Of a stretch of 64,000 bases of DNA, positions 24,666-32,114 are shown piece after piece. The translations under genes and the position numbers were made by a program. Position 1 is the first letter of the stretch. The number at the start of each line of letters is the position of its first letter. Under the pieces are notes generated by a model. The model searched no databases, had not been told where the DNA came from, and worked only from the letters and a program-made list of their open reading frames with translations. Origin of the DNA: Salegentibacter flavus (GTDB lineage: Bacteria; Bacteroidota; Bacteroidia; Flavobacteriales; Flavobacteriaceae); the NCBI RefSeq assembly GCF_900115145.1, contig NZ_FOVL01000015.1:1-64000 (forward strand), in the 5' to 3' direction.

Positions 24666-25637
24666 ATGAAAACAAAATTACTCTTCTCATTAATTTTGGG
24701 GTTTTTACTTACATCCTGCTCAGTAGACCCCATTGAGGAGCAGATCAATTCCCAGGAGTTTCAGGACATTGATCTGATTACAGATGACGTGGGTTGCGCA
24801 GGACCCGATAATTCCAAGACCATTAGCCTTTCAGAGGCTGAAGCCATTCCCAGCTGGGATGAAGTACGAAAACTTTATCTGAGTTTATTGGAACCCGGGG
24901 TGGCCCGTGACGGTAGCTTTGATCCATCGATTTGGAATTTGATCGATGCTTTCAATGATGCTGAAGATCCTTTGGGTGAATATTCTACCACTTATTATTT
25001 AGATGGGGACTGTACTGATTCGGTAGTTTTAACTATTATCGTTGGTCCGGATCCAATTCTTGAAGATCCCTGTGAAGGTTTCTCAGCAGGTGCAGATAAC
25101 TCTAAAGGTATTACATATTCTGAGGCGGTAGCCATTGAAAGCTGGGATGAGGTGCGTAAACTCTACCTAAGTTTGCTGGAAACAGGTATTGCCAGAGACG
25201 GAGTCTTTGATCCTTCTATCTGGAATTTAATCGATGCTTTCAATGATGCGGAGGATCCATTAGGAGATTACACTACTACCTATACTGTTACTGAAGGAGA
25301 GTGTAGTGCTTCTGTGGAGCTTACTATTACAGTGATAGCCGATCCGCAGGATGAGCCAGATTGCGATGGGGTAGATGCAGGGCCGGATAATATGAGAGAA
25401 ATGGGAGTTTCTGAGGCAGCTGCAATTCCAAGTTGGGATGAGGTAAGAAAATTGTATTTAAGTCTTCTCGCCAAAGATGTGCCGAGAGACGGGGTTTTTG
25501 ACCCTTCCATTTGGAACCTAATAGACGCATTTAACGCGACCGATAATCCCGTTGGAGACTACACTACAACTTATACTATAACAGTTGGAGAGTGCACAGA
25601 TTCAGTTGAATTGACCATACGGGTGGTACCTGATTAA
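24666..25637 (+). CDS. Predicted lipoprotein with three tandem ~90-residue repeat domains
   Basis: A 323-residue secreted lipoprotein. MKTKLLFSLILGFLLTSC carries lipobox Cys18. Three near-identical units follow at about residues 44-135, 136-232 and 233-323. Each has a start with Cys and DN, then SEA.AI.SWDEVRKLYLSLL (W-D-E-V-R-K invariant), RDG.FDPSIWNLIDAFN, DYTTTY, a Cys, and DSVELTI.V. Two Cys per unit could form a disulfide. The units look like an Ig/PKD-like beta fold with a helical insertion, as in flavobacterial adhesins. It is separate from the first lipoprotein (terminator between them), and its own terminator follows. Confidence 0.8.
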   Translation: MKTKLLFSLILGFLLTSCSVDPIEEQINSQEFQDIDLITDDVGCAGPDNSKTISLSEAEAIPSWDEVRKLYLSLLEPGVARDGSFDPSIWNLIDAFNDAEDPLGEYSTTYYLDGDCTDSVVLTIIVGPDPILEDPCEGFSAGADNSKGITYSEAVAIESWDEVRKLYLSLLETGIARDGVFDPSIWNLIDAFNDAEDPLGDYTTTYTVTEGECSASVELTITVIADPQDEPDCDGVDAGPDNMREMGVSEAAAIPSWDEVRKLYLSLLAKDVPRDGVFDPSIWNLIDAFNATDNPVGDYTTTYTITVGECTDSVELTIRVVPD

Positions 25638-25658
25638 CGAGGCTTAATTAAGATGTTT

Positions 25659-25687
25659 AAAAGGTCATACGGAAGTGTGACCTTTTT
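25659..25687 (+). terminator. Intrinsic terminator
   Basis: AAAAGGTCA (25659-25667) pairs with TGACCTTTT (25678-25686). The stem continues inward to a GGAA tetraloop (25671-25674). A T-run (25683-25687) forms its end. It separates the lipoprotein gene from the capsule initiation operon. Confidence 0.85.
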
Positions 25688-25726
25688 CATTAACACTACT
25701 TTCAGATAAATACTTTTAAAAAAGTT

Positions 25727-25734
25727 TAGTTTTG
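25727..25734 (+). promoter_or_regulatory. Candidate -7 promoter element of the capsule initiation operon
   Basis: TAGTTTTG fits TAnnTTTG. The start would lie near 25740, about 12 bases before the ATG at 25752. The surrounding TTTTGCGATGTAA is nearly repeated at 26919-26931. The -33 region lacks a clean TTG. Confidence 0.5.
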
Positions 25735-25751
25735 CGATGTAATTAAATGCT

Positions 25752-26918
25752 ATGCCTAAGAAACTCATCCGCATCACCACCATCCCTCTTTCTTTAGAAA
25801 AGCTTTTGGAAGGTCAGCTTAGTTATATGAATCAGTATTATCAGGTAACGGCTGTTTCGGCCGAAAAAGAAAGGCTGGAGCGCTATGGAAAGGATAATGG
25901 GGTGAACACTTTTTGGGTAGAAATGACAAGGGCGATAACCCCTTTGATGGATGCAAAAGCGGTGTGGAAATTATATAATTATTTCAAAAAGGAAGAGCCT
26001 TTAATCGTACATACCCATACCCCAAAAGCGGGAATTGTGGGGATGCTGGCGGCTAAACTTGCCGGAGTGCCCCTGAGACTGCATACCGTAGCTGGTTTAC
26101 CTCTAATGGAAACCACTGGAAACAAAAGAAAACTGCTTGATTTTGTCGAGAAACTCACCTATAAGCTCGCTACAAGGGTGTATCCGAACTCCAGAGGATT
26201 AGAGGAAATAATCCTGAAGGAAGGTTTTGCTGAAGAGGAGAAACTCAAAGTGTTGGGAAAGGGAAGTTCAAACGGGATAGATACTTCGTATTTTGACCCT
26301 TCTAATTTTTCTGAAGAAGATAAGATAAATATCCGCCAGGAACTGAATATCCCTGAAAATGATCTGGTCTTTATCTTTATCGGCAGGTTGGTATCAGAAA
26401 AGGGCATCGACGAACTGGTGGCAGCTTTTAAGCGTTTGCAGGAAAGAAAGCTGGAACTTTCCCTTTTACTGGTTGGGCCTTTTGAAGAAGAGCTGGATCC
26501 CATTTCTGAAGAAAGCAAAGAAATTATCGAGAATCATCCCAAGATTTTTACCACAGGCTACCAGGCAGATGTGAGACCTTATCTTGCTGTCTCTAATGTA
26601 TTGGCTTTTCCGAGTTACCGGGAAGGTTTTCCGAATGTGGTAATGCAGGCTGGGGCGATGGGCTTAGCCTCGATCGTTAGCGATATTAACGGCTGTAATG
26701 AAATTATAGTGGAAGGTAAAAACGGAATGATCATTCCCGTAAAAGATGAAGGGGCTCTTTTTAATGCAATGGAATTGATTGCCCAAAATGAAGATTACCG
26801 CATCAGACTTGCCTCCAATAGTCGCGAGGAGATATGTAAATACTACGAGCGGAAGGAATTCTGGCAAATTTTGTTAAAGGAATATAAAAGCTTAGAGCAG
26901 GAATATATAAAGTCCTAA
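25752..26918 (+). CDS. GT4-family glycosyltransferase (PglA-like position)
   Basis: A 388-residue GT-B enzyme. The N-lobe has VHTHTPKAGIVGMLAAKLAG (a common signature of this subgroup) and LHTVAGLPL. The donor lobe has FIGRLVSEKGIDELV and the EX7E block VLAFPSYREGFPNVVMQA. Directly upstream of the PglC-like gene, it probably adds the second sugar to undecaprenyl-diphospho-bacillosamine-type lipid, as PglA does in Campylobacter. The sugar specificity is inferred only from context. Confidence 0.87.
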   Translation: MPKKLIRITTIPLSLEKLLEGQLSYMNQYYQVTAVSAEKERLERYGKDNGVNTFWVEMTRAITPLMDAKAVWKLYNYFKKEEPLIVHTHTPKAGIVGMLAAKLAGVPLRLHTVAGLPLMETTGNKRKLLDFVEKLTYKLATRVYPNSRGLEEIILKEGFAEEEKLKVLGKGSSNGIDTSYFDPSNFSEEDKINIRQELNIPENDLVFIFIGRLVSEKGIDELVAAFKRLQERKLELSLLLVGPFEEELDPISEESKEIIENHPKIFTTGYQADVRPYLAVSNVLAFPSYREGFPNVVMQAGAMGLASIVSDINGCNEIIVEGKNGMIIPVKDEGALFNAMELIAQNEDYRIRLASNSREEICKYYERKEFWQILLKEYKSLEQEYIKS

Positions 26919-26923
26919 TTTTG
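26916..26923 (+). promoter_or_regulatory. Candidate internal promoter before the phosphoglycosyltransferase gene
   Basis: TAATTTTG (TAnnTTTG type) overlaps the stop codon of the GT4 gene. It sits in a 16-base context, TAATTTTGCGAGGTAA, that differs from the one at 25727-25742 in two positions. It would place the pglC ATG (26966) about 37 bases downstream of the start of transcription. Confidence 0.4.
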
Positions 26924-26965
26924 CGAGGTAAACAACCCCAAAGAAATCATACCTCAAGCCAAAGC

Positions 26966-27571
26966 ATGTACAGGCATTTCATTAAACCGGTTCTTGACTT
27001 TTTTATTGCATTTACGGCATTATTAGTGTTTTGTCCGTTATTGATCCCAATCACCCTTTTATTAGCTTTGGCAAATGATGGAAAACCTTTTTTCTTTCAG
27101 AGAAGACCCGGGAAAAAGGGGCGGATCTTCAGCATTATCAAGTTTAAAACTATGACTGATGAGAGAGATTCTGAAGGGAACCTGCTTTCGGATGCCGATC
27201 GCTTAACCGGAATAGGGAAATTTGTTCGTAAAACTTCAATTGATGAAATTCCACAGTTGTTGAATGTTTTGAAGGGGGATATGAGCATTATTGGTCCACG
27301 CCCTTTGTTGCCGGAATATTTAAGTCTATATACCGAAAGGCAGCAGCGACGACATGAGGTGAAACCGGGAATTACGGGCTGGGCCCAGGTTAATGGCAGG
27401 AATGCTATTAGCTGGACGAGAAAGTTTGAATATGATGTTTGGTATGTGGAAAACCAGTCTTTTTTGCTGGATCTGAAAATTTTATTCAAGACAATAAAAA
27501 AAGTAGTAATTTCGGAAGGTATCAATACCGCTAATATGGCTACCACCGAAGCTTTTAACGGACGCAATTAA
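26966..27571 (+). CDS. Undecaprenyl-phosphate phosphoglycosyltransferase (PglC-like bacterial sugar transferase)
   Basis: A 201-residue monotopic phosphoglycosyltransferase. It moves a sugar-1-phosphate from a UDP-sugar (here probably UDP-diacetamido-trideoxyhexose) to undecaprenyl phosphate. A single hydrophobic helix (FIAFTALLVFCPLLIPITLL) is followed by FFFQRRPGKKGRIFSIIKFK, TSIDEIPQLLNVLKGDMSII, GPRPLLPEYL and VKPGITGWAQVNGRN. The DE pair in SIDE is the catalytic dyad. The start is set at ATG 26966 (MYRHFIKPVLDFF), which aligns with small PglC proteins. The TTG at 26921 would add 15 residues and falls within a promoter-like element. The pglD ATG follows its stop immediately. Confidence 0.9.
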   Translation: MYRHFIKPVLDFFIAFTALLVFCPLLIPITLLLALANDGKPFFFQRRPGKKGRIFSIIKFKTMTDERDSEGNLLSDADRLTGIGKFVRKTSIDEIPQLLNVLKGDMSIIGPRPLLPEYLSLYTERQQRRHEVKPGITGWAQVNGRNAISWTRKFEYDVWYVENQSFLLDLKILFKTIKKVVISEGINTANMATTEAFNGRN

Positions 27572-28174
27572 ATGATTATCTACGGCGCAAGCGGACATGG
27601 AAAAGTGATATTTGATATTCTGAAATCAAGGAATATCAAACCTGAATATATCCTGGATGACAATCCTGAAATTACTGAATTCAAGGGATATAAAGTTGTA
27701 CATGAACCTCAGGAAAATACTCTGAAGATCCCCGGAATTTTGGCAATTGGCGACAATACCGTAAGGAAATTAGTGGCCCTGCAGTATACCGGAGCAATAG
27801 CTAAGGCCGTTAGCCATTCTTCTGCAGTAATATCGGAAAATGTTGAAATGGGAGATGGCACGGTAGTGATGCCGGGCGCTGTTGTTAATGCCGATACTAT
27901 TATAGGCTTGCATTGTATAATCAATTCGGGGGCCGTTGTTGAACACGACGTGCGTTTAGATGATTTTGTACATATTTCTCCTAATGCTGTGGTCACCGGA
28001 AATGTGGAAATAGGGGAAGGCAGCCAGATTGGAGCCGGAGCTTCCATTATTCCTGGTGTTAAAATAGGGAAATGGGTAAGCATTGGTGCAGGAGCCGTAA
28101 TAATAGAAGATATTCCGGATTTCGCTGTAGTAGTTGGGAATCCGGGAAAAATTATAAAGTATTCAAATGAGTAA
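27572..28174 (+). CDS. UDP-4-amino-sugar N-acetyltransferase, PglD-like
   Basis: A 200-residue NeuD/PglD-family enzyme. MIIYGASGHGKVIFDILKSR is the Rossmann sugar-nucleotide part. The beta-helix carries NSGAVVEHDVRLDDFVHISP, with the catalytic His expected in VVEHD, and GAGASIIPGVKIG. It ends with the VVGNPGKIIK loop. It acetylates the C4 amine made by the PglE-like enzyme to complete UDP-N,N'-diacetylbacillosamine or an isomer. It overlaps pglE by eight bases. Confidence 0.9.
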   Translation: MIIYGASGHGKVIFDILKSRNIKPEYILDDNPEITEFKGYKVVHEPQENTLKIPGILAIGDNTVRKLVALQYTGAIAKAVSHSSAVISENVEMGDGTVVMPGAVVNADTIIGLHCIINSGAVVEHDVRLDDFVHISPNAVVTGNVEIGEGSQIGAGASIIPGVKIGKWVSIGAGAVIIEDIPDFAVVVGNPGKIIKYSNE

Positions 28175-29345
28175 CGAAAAAATATGGCTTTCTTCTCCGC
28201 ATATGGGAGGGAAAGAGCAGGAATTTATAAACGAAGCCTTCAAACAAAACTGGGTTGCCCCTTTAGGTCCCAATGTCAATGGTTTTGAAGAAGACATTAA
28301 AAAATATCTTTTTAATGACTCCTCCCCCTCCGGGGGAGGCCGGGAGGGGGATTCGGGAGAGGTAGTAGCCTTGAGTTCAGGGACTGCGGCCTTGCATCTG
28401 GCCCTGATCCAGCTTGGCGTAGAGCGGGGGGATGAGGTGTTGTGCCAAAGCATGACCTTTGCAGCTTCGGCCAACCCAATAGTTTACCTAGGCGCTATTC
28501 CTGTTTTTATAGATAGTGAAGAAGAAACTTTGAATATTTGTCCGGAAGAACTGGAGCGTGCAATTGAAGACCGGATTGCAAAAGGCAAGAAACCTAAGGC
28601 GATCATAGCGGTGCATTTATACGGAACACCATATAAGGTTGATGAAGTTAACCAGGTGGCTTCAACATATGGGATTCCGGTTATAGAAGACAGTGCTGAA
28701 GCGCTGGGAAGTTCCTATAAAGGACAGAAGTGTGGTAGCTTTGGTGAATTTTCTATTCTGTCATTCAACGGAAATAAGATCATAACCACTTCCGGAGGAG
28801 GGGCTTTGGTTACCAAAAGTCAGAAAGCAAAAGAAAGAACAATTTTCCTTGCGACCCAGGCCAGAGATGCGGCGCCATATTATCAGCATTCAGAAATAGG
28901 CTATAATTACCGATTGAGCAATGTTTCCGCCGGAATTGGACGGGGACAAATGCTGGTATTGGATGATAGAGTTGCCGCGCGTAGAGCAATGCACGAATTT
29001 TACGTAGATTTGTTTAATGATATTGAAGGGGTAGAAGTGCACTCAGTTCCTGATAATGATTATTTTAGCAATCACTGGTTGAGTGTTATAAGAGTTAATG
29101 AAAAACAGACAGGGGGAATAAACCGGGAAAAGCTGCGTTTATTTCTCGAAGAAAATAATATTGAAAGCAGGCCACTTTGGAAACCAATGCATATGCAACC
29201 GGTATTCAAAGATTCTCCATATTACGGAAAAGGGGTGGCTGAAGCTCTTTTTGAAAACGGACTGTGTCTTCCTTCCGGATCTAACCTTAGCGATAAGGAT
29301 AGAGACAGGATTAGCCGTGCAGTAATGGAGTGCTTTAAGAAATAA
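28167..29345 (+). CDS. UDP-4-keto-sugar aminotransferase, PglE-like (DegT/DnrJ/EryC1)
   Basis: A 392-residue PLP enzyme that aminates the 4-keto sugar made by the PglF-like dehydratase. VALSSGTAALHLALIQLGV, MTFAASANPIVYLGA, PVIEDSAEALGSSYKG and SILSFNGNKIITTSGGG (PLP lysine in NGNK) are typical. A low-complexity stretch, NDSSPSGGGREGDSG (about residues 51-65), sits before the first conserved block. It is encoded by a GC-rich inverted repeat (28321-28350) that looks inserted in frame. The protein seems otherwise intact. Confidence 0.9.
   Translation: MSNEKIWLSSPHMGGKEQEFINEAFKQNWVAPLGPNVNGFEEDIKKYLFNDSSPSGGGREGDSGEVVALSSGTAALHLALIQLGVERGDEVLCQSMTFAASANPIVYLGAIPVFIDSEEETLNICPEELERAIEDRIAKGKKPKAIIAVHLYGTPYKVDEVNQVASTYGIPVIEDSAEALGSSYKGQKCGSFGEFSILSFNGNKIITTSGGGALVTKSQKAKERTIFLATQARDAAPYYQHSEIGYNYRLSNVSAGIGRGQMLVLDDRVAARRAMHEFYVDLFNDIEGVEVHSVPDNDYFSNHWLSVIRVNEKQTGGINREKLRLFLEENNIESRPLWKPMHMQPVFKDSPYYGKGVAEALFENGLCLPSGSNLSDKDRDRISRAVMECFKK
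28321..28350. repeat. GC-rich inverted repeat inserted in frame in the aminotransferase gene
   Basis: CCTCCCCC (28321-28328) pairs with GGGGGAGG (28332-28339) over a TCC loop. CCCCCTCC (28324-28331) can pair instead with the GGGAGGGGG that ends at 28350. GGATTCG follows at 28349-28355, the complement of the pseC heptamer. It is much more GC-rich than the surrounding gene and codes for a Ser/Gly-rich linker. Confidence 0.8.
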
Positions 29346-29349
29346 ATAT

Positions 29350-31326
29350 ATGATGGGGAATTTTGTCAAAATTCTTAAAGGTATATTGTCAGGGGCTGAC
29401 AGTTCTTTAGACCTTAGAAATATGCGTTATCTGCCCAGATGGGCGGTACTACTTATCGATATTGCTTTGGTGGCTATATCCACCTTGTTCACTGTACTAA
29501 TCGTAGTAGATCTTACTCCTCGTTACTATACTATCCTGAGTTTTTATGACAAAGGAATAATGATAGTTGCAGTGCATATTTTTTATTTTTACATTTTTAA
29601 AACCTATGCCGGTATTATCCGGTATTCCTCGAATATTGATGCCCTTAAGCTTCTACTGGCAACGCTGAGCTCATTTTTCACCCTGGTATTTATTAGTTAC
29701 ACCACATATTTTGTAATAGGAGAAAAGATCTTTTTGATAGGAGGTTTGTTGATAAACCTTTGTGCGGCTTTCTCTTTGTTATTCCTTTTCAGACTAGGGG
29801 TGAAGCAGGTTTATGAATATTTCAAAATTGTTCAGAAAAATGAACGACTTATCAATGCGGTAATAATCGGGGCTGATGAAAATGCGATCTCGGTAGTAGG
29901 AGCCCTGGATATTGAACACCCAAGAAGGTTTAAAGTTGTAGGTTTTTTAACCCAGGAAAAATTAAACCGAAGTATAAGACTACTGGATAAACCTGTGGTG
30001 AACTATTCAGGAAAAGTTCATAACGCAGTACAGTCGCTGGATGCCAGTGCAATAATTCTCTCGGAGCAAAATTTAAGTGCTGAAGAGAAATTCGGAATAG
30101 TGGAAGATTGTCTTGAACACGATATCAAGGTATATAATGCTCCTATAGTTTCCAGCTGGGGACAGGGGGAGCCTATCGCTCAAAAAGTAAAATCTCTGCA
30201 GATCGAAGACCTGCTGGAAAGGGAACCTATTAAGTTGGATGTTCAAAACAAGATCGAACAACTTACAGGAAAGACCATTCTTGTAACCGGAGGAGCGGGA
30301 TCTATAGGAAGTGAGATCGTGCGCCAGGTAGCCGATTATAATCCCAAGCGGCTAATTATTCTGGATCAGGCTGAAACTCCGTTACATAATCTTAAGCTGG
30401 AAATTGAAGCCAGATTTCCCGATCTGAATTGTAAATTTATTATTTGTGACGTTGGGAACTGGAAGCGACTGGAACTGATGTTTCAGAACAATGATATTGA
30501 TGTGGTTTATCATGCTGCGGCCTACAAACATGTTCCGCTTATGGAAGAAAATCCCCATGAGGCGGTTTTTGTAAATATTGCGGGTACGAAGAACCTGGCT
30601 GATCTTTCGGTAAAATACAAGGCGGGACATTTTGTAATGGTCTCCACCGATAAGGCGGTAAACCCCAGTAATGTGATGGGAGCCACCAAAAGAGCCGCTG
30701 AGATGTATGTACAATCCCTTTTTCATAGTCAGCTGGCAAATGAGCCAAATCCAACCAAATTCATTACAACCCGATTTGGGAATGTGCTTGGTTCCAATGG
30801 ATCGGTAGTGCCGTTGTTTAAAAAACAAATTGAGAAGGGTGGGCCGGTAACCATCACCCATCCTGATATTATAAGGTATTTCATGACCATTCCCGAGGCC
30901 TGTCAGCTTGTTCTCGAAGCAGGGACTATGGGTAATGGAGGAGAGATATTTGTGTTCGATATGGGAGAACCGGTTAAGATCATGGATCTGGCCATTAAAA
31001 TGATCAAGCTTGCGGGTTACGATCCAAATAAAAATATTAAAGTAAAGATCACCGGATTAAGACCGGGAGAAAAGCTTTATGAAGAGTTGCTGAACGATGA
31101 ATGCAAAACCCTGCCAACACACCATAAGAAAATTATGATAGGGCAGGAAGTTGTTCGTGATTATGAACAGATAAGCGATAAGATTGAAAAGATTATCGCT
31201 TCTGCCAATAAATTGAAGGCAGATAAGGTTGTTCAGAAACTTAAAGATCTCATCCCGGAGTTCAAAAGCAATAATTCCTCTTTTGAACGTTTGGACAAGA
31301 AAGAAGAAAGTATAATTAGCAAATAA
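29350..31326 (+). CDS. Membrane-bound UDP-GlcNAc 4,6-dehydratase, PglF/CapD-like
   Basis: A 658-residue polysaccharide biosynthesis protein. About four transmembrane helices (residues 25-160) precede a first Rossmann-like domain (AVIIGADENAISVVGAL). A catalytic SDR-type domain follows with ILVTGGAGSIGSEIVRQV (about 312-329). The VSTDKAVNPSNVMGATKRAA block has Met where short dehydratases have Tyr. That substitution is known for the long PglF/FlaA1-like retaining dehydratases. It starts the UDP-bacillosamine-type pathway from UDP-GlcNAc at the inner membrane. The start is ATG 29350, or 29353 just after. Confidence 0.92.
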   Translation: MMGNFVKILKGILSGADSSLDLRNMRYLPRWAVLLIDIALVAISTLFTVLIVVDLTPRYYTILSFYDKGIMIVAVHIFYFYIFKTYAGIIRYSSNIDALKLLLATLSSFFTLVFISYTTYFVIGEKIFLIGGLLINLCAAFSLLFLFRLGVKQVYEYFKIVQKNERLINAVIIGADENAISVVGALDIEHPRRFKVVGFLTQEKLNRSIRLLDKPVVNYSGKVHNAVQSLDASAIILSEQNLSAEEKFGIVEDCLEHDIKVYNAPIVSSWGQGEPIAQKVKSLQIEDLLEREPIKLDVQNKIEQLTGKTILVTGGAGSIGSEIVRQVADYNPKRLIILDQAETPLHNLKLEIEARFPDLNCKFIICDVGNWKRLELMFQNNDIDVVYHAAAYKHVPLMEENPHEAVFVNIAGTKNLADLSVKYKAGHFVMVSTDKAVNPSNVMGATKRAAEMYVQSLFHSQLANEPNPTKFITTRFGNVLGSNGSVVPLFKKQIEKGGPVTITHPDIIRYFMTIPEACQLVLEAGTMGNGGEIFVFDMGEPVKIMDLAIKMIKLAGYDPNKNIKVKITGLRPGEKLYEELLNDECKTLPTHHKKIMIGQEVVRDYEQISDKIEKIIASANKLKADKVVQKLKDLIPEFKSNNSSFERLDKKEESIISK

Positions 31327-31345
31327 AATTTCTACCCCAGATTAT

Positions 31346-32110
31346 ATGGAAAAATACCCACTGCTTTTATTAGTTAGTTTTTTAATCTTCAGCTGTTCCA
31401 CCAAAAAAGAAATCGTTTATTTTCATGATATCGAAGAGCTTGAAGGATATGAAAATATCATGGACTATGAACCCGTTATAGAACCGAATGATGTTTTGAG
31501 AATAAACGTTTCCTCACTAAACGAGGAAGTTGTTAAACCATTTCAGCCCAATACTCAGGGGCAGCAAGGGGGAGCCGGAGGAGGCCAGAATATGTCTTTA
31601 ACGGGCTACCTGGTGGATCCTGACGGCAATATACAGTTTCCTGTTTTGGGAGCTGTAGAGGTCGCCGGAATGAAACGGAGTGAGGTTCAGCAAGAATTAC
31701 AGAGTAAAATCCGAGATTTTGTTACCGATGCAGTCGTAGATGTGAGAATTGTCAATTTTAAAGTCACAGTTCTTGGTGAAACTGGAGCTTCGAGAGTAGA
31801 GGTTAGTGACGGGCGTATTACCGTACCGGAGTTGATCGCTGAAGTTGGTGATATTGGCTACGACGGGAGAAGACAAAACATTTTAGTGATAAGAGAGAAA
31901 GACGGGGTGAAATCTTATGGAAGAGTGGATCTTACAGATGCAAATGATGTATTTAAAAACCCCTATTATTATCTAAAGCAAAACGATATTGTTTATGTAG
32001 AGCCTACTTACAGAGCTGTGAAATCGGCCGGATTTTTTACAAGTTATCAGGGAATCATTTCTTTGGGAACCACGATTATAAGTATGTATCTGCTAATCAA
32101 TAGTCTCTAA
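31346..32110 (+). CDS. Polysaccharide export outer-membrane lipoprotein, Wza-like
   Basis: A 254-residue outer-membrane polysaccharide export protein. It has a lipoprotein signal MEKYPLLLLVSFLIFSC (Cys17). The Poly_export domain (IEPNDVLRINVSSLNEEVV to YLVDPDGNIQFPVLGAVEVA) is followed by an SLBB-type domain (VTVLGETGASRVEVSDGRIT). A C-terminal hydrophobic helix (ISLGTTIISMYLLINSL) would span the outer membrane. Short C-terminal-helix versions like this are usual in Bacteroidota. It forms the exit channel together with the Wzc homologue, whose gene starts four bases later. Confidence 0.92.
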   Translation: MEKYPLLLLVSFLIFSCSTKKEIVYFHDIEELEGYENIMDYEPVIEPNDVLRINVSSLNEEVVKPFQPNTQGQQGGAGGGQNMSLTGYLVDPDGNIQFPVLGAVEVAGMKRSEVQQELQSKIRDFVTDAVVDVRIVNFKVTVLGETGASRVEVSDGRITVPELIAEVGDIGYDGRRQNILVIREKDGVKSYGRVDLTDANDVFKNPYYYLKQNDIVYVEPTYRAVKSAGFFTSYQGIISLGTTIISMYLLINSL

Positions 32111-32114
32111 GTTT

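Noticed and set aside
27097-27567. 156-codon minus-strand frame opposite the phosphoglycosyltransferase
   Set aside because: It is the antisense shadow of a conserved gene; its peptide has no family features.
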